Of a DNA stretch of 64,000 bases, positions 33,982 through 45,196 are shown piece after piece. The stretch covers positions 1,364,001 through 1,428,000 of the forward strand of contig CADCXC010000010.1 of assembly GCA_902806595.1 (NCBI GenBank), read 5' to 3'. Below the pieces are notes generated by a model, which was not told the DNA's origin, did not search any database, and worked only from the letters and a program-made list of their open reading frames with translations. This DNA is from Pyrenopolyporus hunteri. Lineage: Eukaryota > Ascomycota > Sordariomycetes > Xylariales > Hypoxylaceae. Within the stretch, counting starts at the first letter, position 1. Every line of letters begins with the position of its first letter. Position numbers and translations under genes: made by a program.

Positions 33982-34695
33982 ATGCCCTCGTTAAGAAACA
34001 TCTTGGCTGCGGCCGTCGTCTTCGTCTCCTCGGTCCGAGCTGACTATGTCATTGACCCCAACAGCGTGTCCCTGACGGATAGGAGTAAGTCTTATCACGA
34101 CTGACCCGCAGCGTATCTCGGGATTGAGATTCTAACATGATATATAGCAAACTGGTGCCAGTCCGAGAAGAGCACGTGCCCTCTGATCTGCCAACAAACG
34201 CCTCCGGGAACCACCTTGGTCAACGATTGCGACCCCGTAAGTTCACTTATATAGAAGCGCGCACGGTTCACGATCTCCCCGTACTGACGTTTGGCCCTGT
34301 AGAAAACCCTGACCTACGGCTGCGTGTGCGGAGACAACAGGCAACCGAACGTGTCGGAATACTCGTTGACCCTCCCGTACTTCGTCTGCCAGAAATGGGG
34401 TGACCAGTGCGTTGAAAAGTGCGGACAGGACAACACTTGCGCTAGCAACTGCCGAGAGCAACACCCGTGCGGTGCCCAGAACCCGACGAGAGTCAATGAG
34501 ACGACATCGAGCGCCGTCCCGTCGGCTACGTCGAGCGGCACGTCTGACGACCCTAATACCATTTACACTGGTTTAGCCGGCAGCGAAGGTGGCTCGGGCG
34601 ATGGCAATGCTGCCTTCCGTGTCGGTGTAGATAACGGTCTGTTCGGCTTCGCCATGCTCGCTGCCAGCATCAGCCTTGGCATGTTTATGCTGTAA
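33982..34695 (+). CDS. Cys-rich secreted protein, probably GPI-anchored (fungal DUF7707-like)
   Basis: Three exons, 33982-34084, 34148-34236 and 34303-34695, with introns of 63 and 66 bases; 194 aa. Residues 1-20 (MPSLRNILAAAVVFVSSVRA) are a clear signal peptide. The mature N-terminal half has twelve cysteines in an ordered pattern (NWCQSEKSTCPLICQ, NDCDP, YGCVCGD, FVCQKW, CVEKCGQDNTCASNC, HPCG), followed by a Ser/Thr-rich linker typical of O-glycosylated stalks, and a hydrophobic C-terminus (FGFAMLAASISLGMFML) preceded by small residues, as in GPI signals. This layout matches a fungal-specific extracellular family I recall as DUF7707. Likely cell-surface or wall protein; molecular role unknown. 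Donors are GTAAGT in both introns. Confidence 0.82.
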
Positions 34696-36088
34696 ACAAC
34701 GAGGACGAAGATAGAGGGCCCGTTCCCTTCGCGTCTTCGTAGTGCCGTCTGAAAACATTTCATATAATCTATTGCATCTGATGATTTCTGTTGCCGAGTA
34801 CTTGCTTTTTCATGGCGGCCGACCGACCTACGAAGCTGCGCATGCAGAATCATACGAAATCATTGCCACGTACCCGAGTAACGATGGCTCGGATCTTGCA
34901 GTCAGCGGTTGCAGTTATTGGTACCTATCACGAACCGACATAATATCATGTTTAGGAGCTTAGGAGTTGAAGCTTGGGAAACCTTGCGATTTTGAATAAT
35001 TGCGTTGTAGAGGGAATCCGGACACATTACATACCACAATGCTATACAGGAGCATGTCTACTCGACAAACTGGTACCCTGCTATGGGATGCCCGTGAGTA
35101 GGCTGAGACTTAATAATTGAAATATGCGGTGCTGATCTCCGTATCGGGACTTGACTTACTATTTCTTCCAACACTCAGCAAACACATGTGACGCCATCGC
35201 TCTGAGTACATGAGGGTTAGGTAACTTAGTAGTGAGATGGGATGATGGGGGTACGTAAGACTTTGATCGTGACACGACAGGCGCCTCTAGTGTGATTCCG
35301 AGCTGCATTCGCTCTACATTTATATCTAACCCCCAAGTCAAGCACCAACCCTGGTTTATATTGGTACATGCTCTCACATGCAAGCCCACTGCATCTAACT
35401 TTCAATAAACGAATAATAATTCGCATCCAATTTTTATGAGATTTTGTTCCTGGTAACCGGACAAGCTGAAATTGAACCTACCGTACAAGAAAAAAAAAGG
35501 GGGGGCTTTTCGCGAAATAATAGAAGTTGATTCGCTAATACAATCCACGTTCTTGGATATAGCACCCTATTTGCATGTGGAACTAGGCCTAGGCTGCGTG
35601 GTGCCATCGTATAAGTACCTAGGTACTTTTTGACCGGCGCAAGTGACACCGACGAAAATATCGGCCCCACCTTATATGTAAGGACTTTGCTTCACGGCCT
35701 GGGCACATGTAGGTACTGTGGTAATGTATCTTCCCGCTTCTGCCACTTATACGACACACACCGACTTGCCGACCTCAATCACCTACCATCGAGCTTCATG
35801 ACACATTTGTCCTACTCTGTGCCACTTCTCTTTTCTCAATCAAAATACATATATCTCCCCATGGAGTCGGTTACCAGGTAACTGTTAACTGTGGGAGTGA
35901 TATTTTCCTTCTCTGTTGACGACTTCATCCGAGAGAACGGAACGACCGTTTTTGCGACCAAGGTTCTCAAGGTATTCGTGAATTCGCGTCTCGTCAAACA
36001 TCTGCCTACACAAAGCTAGGCAGTCTTCAAGTTGATCGCCGAGTGTACTACATTCATTATTAAGCATACAAAGCCAGCCCTTGCCGCC
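34696..36088. other. Spacer between Cys-rich protein and phosphotransferase genes
   Basis: No gene seen. A GTACCTAGGTAC palindrome occurs at about 35616-35627 and a run of A followed by G at about 35489-35504. Confidence 0.5.
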
Positions 36089-37577
36089 ATGGCACCAAAT
36101 AACAGCAGTACGTATGACTTTTGCATCTTGCGCCATCCTGGTGGAAAAGTCCAATTCTGACCGAGAATCAATGTGCAGAAAAAGCTGTCGCCGAGTGCGT
36201 CTCCGACGATGCCCTCATCCACCTCAAGTCTTACAAGTATTCGGCCGTCGATAAGTCGCCCGTCTCGAACTATATCCTCCGCCCCTACGTACGTTTCGAG
36301 CTCCCTATTATCTCCGCGTCGTAATCGCATGGGTACAATACTAAGACTCGGGCCTAGTGGAACGCCTTCGTCGAGCTTCTGCCATTATGGCTGGCCCCCA
36401 ACATGGTGACCCTGATCGGGTTCATGTTCATTCTAGTTAATATCGTCCTGCTGGTTATAGTGATGCCAGATCTCGTTGGACCGGTACGTATCAACCACCA
36501 TACCGCGAGACTTTGACGATCGCATTTTCCACTGACGACAGGTTACACTCTTAGGGTCCATCATGGCTCTACTTCAGCTTCGCCTTCGGCCTCTTTATGT
36601 ACCAGACCATGGACAACATCGACGGCAAGCAAGCGAGACGAACAGGCACCTCGAGCGGCCTCGGAGAATTGTTCGACCACGGCATCGACTCCTTAAACTG
36701 TACTCTTGGTAGCTTACTAGAGACGGCCGCGATGGCGCTGGGAACTTCCAAGTCCGGTGTCTTTACCGCCCTATGCCCTTGCCTCCCGATGTTCTTCTCG
36801 ACCTGGGAGACGTACCACACGCATACGCTGTACCTAGGCTACATCAACGGTCCCACCGAGGGTCTCCTCATCGCATGCAGCTTGATGGCCATCTCAGGCA
36901 TCTACGGGCCCGGAATCTGGACGGAGCCTATCGTCAACATCGTTGGGAAACGGAACCTCTTCGGCTTCGACGAGCTTGTGGGCGACCACTCAATCCGCGA
37001 CGTCTGGATCCTGGTGATCGTGGGATCCCTGGTGCTCGGCCACATGCCGTTCTGCGTGCTCAACGTGGTCAAGGCGCGGCGCCGGAACAAGCTGCCCGTG
37101 CTCCCCGTCTTCCTCGAGTGGATTCCCATGGCCGTGTACACGTTCTCGATCGGGGCCTGGCTATACTCACCGTACTCGACGCTCCTGCGCGAGAACCACC
37201 TCGTGCTCTTCTGCCTGACCATGTCCCTCGTCTTCGGCCGCATGACCACCAAGATGATCCTCGCCCACCTCACCCGCCAGCCCTTCCCCTACTGGACGGT
37301 CATGCTGGTGCCCCTCGTCGGCGGCGCCATCCTCGGAAACCTGCCCCGCTTCGGCCTACCCGCGATCTCCGCCGAGCTAGAGCATTACTACCTCTGGGCC
37401 TACTTCGCCTTCGCCTTCGTCGTCTACTTCCGCTGGGCCTATCTAGTTACCACTAGTATATGTAACTTCCTAGGCATCAACTGCCTCACCATCCCCTATG
37501 AGAAGCAGCTTGAAAACCAGCGCAAGCTGCAAGGCCTGACGAATGGCGCCGCTGCGAACGGCAAGAAGTCGCAGTAA
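36089..37577 (+). CDS. ept1: Ethanolamine/choline phosphotransferase (CDP-alcohol phosphatidyltransferase)
   Basis: Four exons, 36089-36107, 36179-36288, 36358-36483 and 36555-37577; 425 aa. Exon 1 is 19 bases and starts in a perfect GCCGCCATGG context; all introns (71, 69 and 71 bases) keep phase. The enzyme transfers phosphoethanolamine or phosphocholine from its CDP form to diacylglycerol, the last step of the Kennedy pathway, in the ER/Golgi membrane. The N-terminus has the family's LKSYKYSAVDKSPVSNYIL block and LWLAPNMVTLIGF. The catalytic CDP-alcohol motif DNIDGKQARRTGTSSGLGEL continues into FDHGIDS, with all Asp and Gly residues present. About eight TM helices follow. The choice between Ept1 and Cpt1 substrate preference cannot be read from sequence. 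Confidence 0.93.
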
Positions 37578-38949
37578 GCGGAGAGGACGAGTGGTTCATC
37601 CAGGGGCGGTTCCTGTATCAATAGAGAGACCATCTGGGGTACGATATAGCCGTTCTGGAAAGGCACGCGCCCTTTTTTTTCATTGTACAAGAGATGGCGC
37701 TTCTATACGCGTGTAGAAGTAATTCGTTCTTCCCCTCTTACTTACTTGTAATTAATTAGAATCAAGACCATGACCAGGGACGGGACGGCATGAACTGCCA
37801 CAGCAGCACAGTTGAGGACCCAGGTCGGAATGCGGAAAAGGAGGAAGGAAGGATGGGTCCGTCAACACGATTCGGGAACGGGATCGCGTGTATCAACAAC
37901 ATTCATCTGTAAATACCCAGGCAGGTAGGGTAGGTAAGTAGGTAAGGTATTCCTCCGCTAGCCGCTTTTCAGGGTTCGGCCGGAAAGCTGGTTCGATAGA
38001 AGGGGGACGGATGTATAGAGGCTGCGTTTACCTGCCGCTTAATTAATGCCGAAGACGACTTCGCCGCGGCGAGGGCGTTGCGAATAGAGACGATTGAAAC
38101 AAAGTGATTTTTGCGTGTCCCATGGGCAGTGCATATAATGAGTATTAGACGTCTAACTTAGAGAGAGATGTGGAAAGTTGGGTAGGTAGAGCTCGGTTGT
38201 TGAAGACTAATATAGCCTTAGACTATAGACGTGCTCAGCGTTATATCATTCTGACGCTGGCACTTCCGTCTAGTACGCGTGCTAGTTAGGTAGGTATAAT
38301 AGGTACTACCTACCTAGGTTAAGTGATCTAGCTAAGGTACTAGCTACGTCGTGTCCGGGATCCCGGATCTAACGACCCGATATATTCTCAAAAGGAGCTA
38401 GGAGCCGCTGTTAAGTTATGAATTCACCATATGCCATCTCCGGTCTCAGAATTAGGTGCCGTATTGAACGCGTTGTTAGAATAGTATCATATATATCGAC
38501 GAAGGGATATCAAAAAAATAAAAATAAAAATAAAAATAAATGAAGGCGTAGAAAGGGGTAACCACCTATGCCTATGAACATCGAACCAATAGAGAGGAAT
38601 ACGGGTCCGATAGGAATACCAAATGCACACTCGTCCCTGCTAAGAAGGGGGCGTTACATGTTTTCGTTATGCATCATTTTTATCTACCGGAATTTTGTTT
38701 TCGAATCGTTCCTAGCCTTCCGGGAGTCTAGCTCACAAATATAGCTGTGTAGTTCCCTAGGTGTCCGTAGCCCGCCATAAAATGCTACGAGCCCCCCGGG
38801 CCTAGCCTCAGGAACAAGATCCCGTGCATAGGAAGCATCTACCTCAGCCAGGGCACACACGATCCGAATTCTCGCCCGCTACCTAGGTACCTAACACTCT
38901 CTCCCCACTAATTCCGAAGGGAAGAAATAAACGCAGTTGCACCCCCCTC
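37578..38949. other. Convergent spacer
   Basis: Three-prime flanks of Ept1 and Swp1. It contains GGTAGGTAAGTAGG at about 37923-37945, an AAAAT microsatellite at 38512-38540 and a CTACCTAGGTACCTAAC motif at about 38880. No gene seen. Confidence 0.5.
38512..38540. repeat. (AAAAT)n microsatellite
   Basis: Four to five AAAAT units in tandem in an intergenic region. Confidence 0.8.
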
Positions 38950-40214
38950 TCACCTCTCCCCAGCCAGCCTCCGGCTCTGCACCTCGCCGAGGGCCTTGGC
39001 GCCGCCGAGGAAGGCGGCGGCGCCGACGACGCCGACGACGGGCAGGGTCTGGAACAGGTTCCAGCTCAGGTAGTACATGCAGAAGACGCCCTCCATGGCG
39101 ACGAGGGAGCCGAAGAAGACGCCGTGGGCGAGGGGCGCCGCGCCCAGGGCCTGCGGCAGGTGCGAGAGGTTGGCGCCGAGGGCCAGCCACTGTGTTTTTT
39201 GGGGATATCGTTAGCTAGCTAGGCCGGGTTATGCTGGTTGGGTTGTTTTTGGGGATTGTGGTTGTGGATTTAGGGGGGGTGGGGGTCATGCGTCCCACGT
39301 GTGGCGTTGTTTGTGGGATTTGTACGAGAGAAGGGGGAGGAGGTAAGCACGTACGCTGATGAATAGAGCCGGCACCGTAGCCGCAACAGCCGCGACAAAT
39401 ACAAGAGACACGATCTTAGGCGGGCTCTTGGGGTCGGCGCGGAAGATATGGTGGATCTCGTTCAGCTTGCCGTAGCGCAGGGGCTTCTCGTAGACGATAG
39501 GCTGGGCGGCCGGGTCCCGCCTGACTTCGACGTCGAACAGCTCCTTGACGAGGCCCTTAGAGGAGCCGAACGAGGCGATCACCAGCGAGGCCTTGAGGGG
39601 CGAGGGTGTGATGGCGAGTTGTACGGGGAGGTCGCTTTGTTTCTGCGGAGTGTTAGTTAGTATATGTATATATATATAGAGAGAGAGAGAGAGGGAGAGA
39701 AAGGGAGAGTAGAAGACGGTAGGATGAGACGAAGGAAACGGGATCGGCGCACAATCTCAACGGTCGCCTTGCCATTGTCCTTAACAGTCAGCGGGAAAGG
39801 CGCCTCGAGGCCGGAGGCGGGCTCGCGGAGGATGAGGAACGCCTGGTGCGGACGCTTGCCCTTGCCGTCCTCCTTGGCCGTCAGCAGCAGCTTGAGGGTG
39901 TCCGAGCTGTCGAATACCACGGGCTTCGAGAGGGCTGGCGTCTCGTTGGATATGGTGTACGTGGACTCTCTAGAATAAGTTGAGTCGTCAGCTCCGAGGC
40001 CAATTGCATGTTTCTGACATCTGTGGATATTTCATAGGCAGGTGGGTGAGAAGTTCAGCAATTCGTCTTCAACGTACTCCTTCCTGTAGCTGGCGCCGGT
40101 CTTCTTCGAGGTCACGGTGAGCTTCGCATCGTCGAAGCCCCAGGACGAAGCTGCCTGGGCTGCGCCAGCGGCCAGGAGCAGCAGGGGCGCCGCGAATGAT
40201 TGTAGGAATCGCAT
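38950..40214 (-). CDS. swp1: Oligosaccharyltransferase subunit Swp1 / ribophorin II
   Basis: Four exons, 40214-40078, 39969-39753, 39642-39355 and 39189-38950, give 293 aa; introns are 108, 110 and 165 bases and all phases match. Swp1 is the delta/ribophorin II subunit of the ER complex that transfers the lipid-linked glycan to Asn. The start MRFLQSFAAPLLLLAAGAAQA is a signal peptide; an upstream Met in the same frame would hide it. The lumenal part ends near VRRDPAAQPIVYEKPLRYGKL, and three TM segments follow: VSLVFVAAVAATVPALFIS, the GVFFGSLVAMEGVFCMYYL region, and LPVVGVVGAAAFLGGAKAL. Intron 2 holds TA and GA repeats. The window also carries Ost5, another subunit of the same complex. Confidence 0.9.
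39661..39710. repeat. (TA)n(GA)n tract in Swp1 intron 2
   Basis: A TATA run is followed by GAGAGAGAGAGAGGGAGAG within the second intron, close to its acceptor; on the coding strand it forms a long pyrimidine tract before the YAG. Confidence 0.85.
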
Positions 40215-40778
40215 GGTTCGGCTGGAGCTGTCTCGATTATTCAATGGGCAGCTTTGGGGAGAGGTGTGTTTCGAGGTTGCCGGCAGCTCGATGCTAACAC
40301 ATGGAGCTTCGTTCAATTGAACAGAATACCCGTTCCACTTTTTTTTTAGGTGATAAGCGTAAGCGTCGCTGCTGTCGTTGTGGCTGACGTGGTTCGAAGC
40401 TATCGATAAGCTACCTCGACAACTTGGATGTGGTGGTACAGTATACTACCTAAGAAGGAAGAAGGTCTCGCACGGACTCAAGTCGCTCTGTACAGCTTCA
40501 CAGGCGCGTCACTTTTACAGGTAACTTCGTAACACCCTATTTACATAATTCATGAGGTTATCAGGGAAGATGCAGTTGATAGCAATATTGCCATAAAATG
40601 AGCATGCTTTGTCTTGAAAAATTTGAAAGTTCGAAATTTGGTCAGCTAAACACGTACTTCATGAACTTGGAATTAGAAGCAGACCTGCAAATCCATTACT
40701 TATAAACAGGTGATTTACATTATATATACTATTCGGCTCTCTACGGGGCCTAAGACCTGACGAAATGCTATAAGTCCT
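40215..40778. other. Spacer between Swp1 and M28 genes
   Basis: Promoter side of Swp1 and 3' flank of the M28 gene, both on the minus strand. No gene or repeat recognised. Confidence 0.5.
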
Positions 40779-41942
40779 TCATAGCTCCGTTCTACTTCTA
40801 ATAGCTTGCTCCGGAGGCGGTTGGCTCATGAAAGCATCCAGCTCCATCCACTCCGCCGCGAACGCCGTGACAATCTTAGCCCAATCATCCAGCGTCGCTA
40901 TGTCCAGGTGCTCGCCGTCGTCGTTCATGGTATGCCACGTATCCGGGAACGGCGACGGGATAATATGAAGCACCTTGACTCCTCGTACCATGAACGGCAC
41001 GTGGTCGTCCTGGATAAACGCCCTGGTAAATTGCGCCTCCGGCTTCGCTGAGTCTGACAGGAACGGGTTCTTGGGATTTGATTTGAGGAGGCCGAGCTTC
41101 CGCATCCTTTCCTCTATCTTGGCCATGCCTTGGTAGGCCCAGTGCGTTGGCTGAGAAAATGAGGGGATATGCGGATCGGGAGCTCCAAGGAGATCCAAGA
41201 GCAGGAACAAGTCAATCGAATCGAGACGGGTCCGATGCGCCGAGTTAGCTGGGTGTAATTCGGAATCCCAACTTTCAGCAAGTGCTCGAGATCCGTAGAG
41301 GGAGTCGGTGGCGGTCCAAGTAACCCAAGCTTCTTCTCCGTCTAGTAGTAGAATCTGGACACCCTTCTCTTCCTCCAACCCCAAGCCGGCATCGCCCGAA
41401 GCTTCCATAGCCTCCCACTTCTTCGTCAGAGCCTCATCTATGCTTCGCGCCACGTGCATCAACACAGCGCAGGGAGCCGCGCTGTCCGTAGCCCCGATGA
41501 ACCCCTCCGGGCGATAGAGACTATCATAGTGCGCAACAAGCGTCAGCCGGCCGACATCGCCCGGCTGCGCCCACGGCGGATCGCGGGTGATTATGATATT
41601 CCTAAACGGGACCTCCGCGTCGCCCGTGGCCGGGGTCCTCGCCGTGGTATTATGCCAATCGACGCTCCACCTCGGGAGCTCGCGGGCGAAGAAATTGACG
41701 AAGTGGCGCTGCACGGCGGCCGAGCCGGGCGTGCCGGGGACCCTGGGGACCAGGATGGGCGCCAGGAGCGAGCCGGCGCGCGCGTCGAGGTCGGCGGCGG
41801 CGCTGGGGATGTTGCGCAGCGCGGCGTCGGACAGTTCCTCGTACGCGAAGACGTGCGCCGAGAGCAGGAACACGAGCAGCGCGACGGACCCGAGGCGGAC
41901 CCATCGGAGGAGGGGGAGGAGGGACGCGCTCAAATAACCCAT
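40779..41942 (-). CDS. M28-family glutaminyl-peptide cyclotransferase-like protein
   Basis: Single-exon gene of 387 aa. The chosen start gives MGYLSASLLPLLRWVRLGSV and a hydrophobic segment to about residue 33, a signal peptide or type II anchor; the same frame opens further upstream but the extra residues look like untranslated leader. The zinc-peptidase fold shows LVAHYDS (His138), GATDSAAPC (Asp153), LLDGEEAW (Glu203/204) and DTWHTMNDDGEH near the C-terminus. These fit the M28 glutaminyl cyclase subgroup, which forms N-terminal pyroglutamate in the secretory pathway, rather than aminopeptidases. Length (about 350-400 aa) is normal. Substrates could include secreted proteins or peptides. 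Golgi or extracellular location is inferred from the N-terminus. Confidence 0.88.
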   Translation of the reverse strand: MGYLSASLLPLLRWVRLGSVALLVFLLSAHVFAYEELSDAALRNIPSAAADLDARAGSLLAPILVPRVPGTPGSAAVQRHFVNFFARELPRWSVDWHNTTARTPATGDAEVPFRNIIITRDPPWAQPGDVGRLTLVAHYDSLYRPEGFIGATDSAAPCAVLMHVARSIDEALTKKWEAMEASGDAGLGLEEEKGVQILLLDGEEAWVTWTATDSLYGSRALAESWDSELHPANSAHRTRLDSIDLFLLLDLLGAPDPHIPSFSQPTHWAYQGMAKIEERMRKLGLLKSNPKNPFLSDSAKPEAQFTRAFIQDDHVPFMVRGVKVLHIIPSPFPDTWHTMNDDGEHLDIATLDDWAKIVTAFAAEWMELDAFMSQPPPEQAIRSRTEL

Positions 41943-44026
41943 CGAGGCTGGCGGTAGGGCACCCGGGCGCGACCTGCCGACATCAGGCCGTCCCGATTGA
42001 TGCGAGAGATGGGCGATTGGGGATTGAGGAGTCGGTTGTTGGGTCGGGGGGTTAATGGCGGATATAGAAGTAAATATTGAGAGATGTGAACAGTGTGTCA
42101 CTCCGGATTGGTTCATCTTTTTACATGGTACATAGTAGGTACCTACTAAGGTACGTACGCGATCGCGGCTAAATTCCCCTAGCTTCGGCTGCGTTGGATC
42201 TGCAGAGTGCATAGACGCGATAGCCGCATATCTGCAGGGAGCATCCTTGTCGCATCGGCATATTAGAAAGGCCTACCTTATAGATGTAATTGTACCCTAC
42301 CTGCGTATAGGTACCTGCATAGTGAGGCTTAACTCATATCCCTCCTATGTATATCATAATATTAAGGCGATTCGCGGAGTTCCAGTTACCGTAATCTCCA
42401 GAAATCTCAATAGTGGTAGAGTTATGTCTCATTTATCAGTAGGCGTAACATGGTTAAGATATTGCTTTTTGCGATGTATATACACATGCGTGCCCCTTTT
42501 TTACCCCTTTTCTCTCTAAGGGAGATAAGGGTATCAAATTACCTTTCAACCCCCCCAAGTGAAAACCACCTAACGCCCTTGTTTTCGGAGAGTTGCCAGA
42601 ACAAGGTTTCTCTAGGCGGATTAGAGCTATGTTTTATTATTATCATCTGCCCTATCTTCTCCCTCTTTTCCCCCCGTTCCCCTTCACAGAACCCGAGGGA
42701 GTAACGTCGGCTTCGGCGGACATATTCCAACGGTCGTATATCTCCATAATACAAATCTAATCGATACTTCCTCCCTGCGATTAATGGGGCACTTATGCCA
42801 GGCATACTCATGGGACGTCTCCATAAAGCAGGACAGCTCGTATACCCTCGGAACGCATCGCGCAAGGTCCAACCGTTGTTTGTTAATGGATCGAATGGCA
42901 AGAAAAGAGTCTAGAGAACAAGGTTTGCCGGAGCGCCTCACTTTTGAATCAGGGATCAGGGTTAACTTAATTGTGGTGAACCCTACACCTAGCCTCATAA
43001 AATTGGTTTGGCCATCGAGCCCCTATCCTTTTTACGTCAGGTTTTTCCCCGTACGATAAACAAGCCCTAATCAGTGTGAGAGAGCGCATGAAGCATATAC
43101 TGCTCTACCGAAAATACAGTACTGTATGGGCTATAGTTGAAATTATCATGGTGAGATCTTTTTCGAGCGAAGTAATGTGGATTTGCGCCATTAATTTCAA
43201 GCCCAAGTCCAGGGGTAAGCATGAACGGACCATTTAACATTTGTTTATTAACATCCTAGTTATGGATGGTGGCGATATAGGGTTCCAAAGGTGCCTGGGT
43301 AGGTTGGCCATCCTGGGGCTCTGAGAATGCCCTCCAGCTACTATCATTTTGGACGGCATACAATGGCATGCGATAATGCCGTGGTGTTTTCAATTTAGGC
43401 TATGTGATGGAATAAATAGTAGAGATCATCTCATAGGAGGTGGTTTCTTAGGAAGAGGCAGGATCGAAGGTGAGTATAATCTAATATTGTAGGGTCAATT
43501 CTTAACGTGTACTCCGGAGACGGGTTCATAGGTATATACTAAGAGGAATCTAAAATTTGGGGTTTTCCGACGACATTTTAAGGTTCTATGGGAAGTTTCG
43601 AAAGCTAACCCGAGACTGCGTTAAATCGACAATGCCCATATACCAATGCGTATGCGGTAGGGAAAATATCGCGTTAGCACTACTAAAGAAGCCGCTAACA
43701 ACCAGTTGTATAGACTGCTGCATATTCTATCAGGACGTCGACGGTCTGGATACGGCTCTATGGCTCTAATCGAACCTTCTGTCCGTGCTAGAACGATACT
43801 AAGCTTTGTCCAGGGCCCGGCTTGATTAATAAGTGTTTTACTATAGAAACACGGGTTGAATAGGGTTGGAACTAGGGCGGCGTGAAGCATACGCCTGAGC
43901 CCAGATACCTGATCCCCATCTGAGAGTGAAGTATTTAACTCGTCCCCCTCTCCTCGCAATTTTCCCCTGCTCCTCTCTTCTAAATAGTTTACCCTTTTTA
44001 TAATCGTGAATATAAATATCTAGCTG
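41943..44026. other. 2-kb spacer
   Basis: No gene supported. Several frames of about 90-120 codons overlap each other on both strands without coding-like bias. A GTAGGTACCTACTAAGGTACG motif occurs at about 42134-42154 in the probable promoter of the M28 gene. Confidence 0.5.
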
Positions 44027-45196
44027 ATGAGTTCGGTTTCGGGGCTTGCTATTTCCTCAGTCAACGTCATGTCGGAAACTTTGGTAGGCCCTTTCTGGGC
44101 GGAGAATCCAACAATTACGGATTATTTACACACCAATAAAGGAACCTCTACGGTTGACTCCGGGAGCATATACGATGATGAGGAAAAGCAGTTGAGTGCG
44201 TGCTCGAGCCGTACGGGGTCCTCCGTCAAAGCCGAGGGCTTGACGGGATGGGCTGGTAACCATCCCTGCGTTTACGGGCCGAAAGAGGGATGCTCTATCC
44301 ACAACCCTCACAAACTGCCAATCGCATATAACAAGCGTATCCCGTCCGATAAGAAGAAGCCGAGTATCGTAAAGCGGCTCATCGGACAGCCTGAGACTCC
44401 GGATCATGGCGAACTCCAGAGAAGCGAACTTATATGGTCTCCATTGCACCTGGATTGCTCCACCGCCGATCCGCTTGAACCGATTCACGCTTCTATCCGC
44501 TATGCTTTGGCATATTATCATCTTAACTGGGTCCGAAGTGCGCCGAATCCTACGATCCGGGCGACAAGGGTAAATTCCTTAGTATGCCACGGAACCGTGC
44601 CCGGAAATGGGAAGCACCGGCCGGATTTCCAGTTCTGGGCTCATCCATTGTGGCACAAAGACTCATTTCTACTCCAACAAGTTGTCAAGTTCGCCATTGT
44701 ACCGAGGAGGCCAAACCCCGTGCTCGGGCGCGAGTTTGTCATATTGGGGTGGCCCTCCCGCGATTGGACATTCCAGATCTGCCCGCACTACCGGCACCGC
44801 TTCCAGGATTATGAATTCCGAGAAACGCGGGGGTTGAGGGCGGCGAACATGTCATACACGACGAAGAAGCTCGACTTCCTGGGGGACTGCTCCAGGCAGC
44901 GGACCGAGTGGCGAAGTGTGTACGGCCCCAATAGGCGGACCTACAACTGCCAGCGGTGTTGTACCGATAGCTCCGTGCGTATCGACTTGGTCCAAGGTAA
45001 CATCGAGGTGGAGCTATGGGTGTATAGGGATCTCGGGAAGGCGTCCAGCGCATTCGACGCCAAGTGGATCGCGGCACTCCGACCCGAGGCGCGCAAATGG
45101 AGGCGCACCGGGTCTGATGCGGCTAGCAATACGGTGGCGACCGCCGTCCGGGCGGCAATAGAGGAAGGAAGAAAGCTGCGCGGTAGAAGCGTATGA
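44027..45196 (+). CDS. Uncharacterised fungal protein
   Basis: Single open frame of 389 aa that I cannot assign to a named family. It has no signal peptide or TM segment. Residues 1-60 are polar; about 75-110 hold a Lys-rich CSIHNPHKLPIAYNKRIPSD region. The C-terminal half looks folded: FVILGWPSRDWTFQICPHY, then a CQRCCTDSSVRIDL motif followed by VELWVYRDLGKASSAFDAKW. The RCxTDxxV plus WxDLG plus W pattern recurs at the ends of several fungal F-box-type or hypothetical proteins, which is the only similarity I see. Codon use is moderately GC-rich and coding-like over the whole length. The gene sits alone between two repeat-rich spacers, consistent with an accessory, lineage-specific gene. Confidence 0.65.
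   Translation: MSSVSGLAISSVNVMSETLVGPFWAENPTITDYLHTNKGTSTVDSGSIYDDEEKQLSACSSRTGSSVKAEGLTGWAGNHPCVYGPKEGCSIHNPHKLPIAYNKRIPSDKKKPSIVKRLIGQPETPDHGELQRSELIWSPLHLDCSTADPLEPIHASIRYALAYYHLNWVRSAPNPTIRATRVNSLVCHGTVPGNGKHRPDFQFWAHPLWHKDSFLLQQVVKFAIVPRRPNPVLGREFVILGWPSRDWTFQICPHYRHRFQDYEFRETRGLRAANMSYTTKKLDFLGDCSRQRTEWRSVYGPNRRTYNCQRCCTDSSVRIDLVQGNIEVELWVYRDLGKASSAFDAKWIAALRPEARKWRRTGSDAASNTVATAVRAAIEEGRKLRGRSV

Noticed and set aside
41943..42212. Extended N-terminus of the M28 protein from 42212
   Set aside because: It would bury the hydrophobic signal segment behind about 90 unconserved residues; the Met at 41942 gives the normal length and topology.
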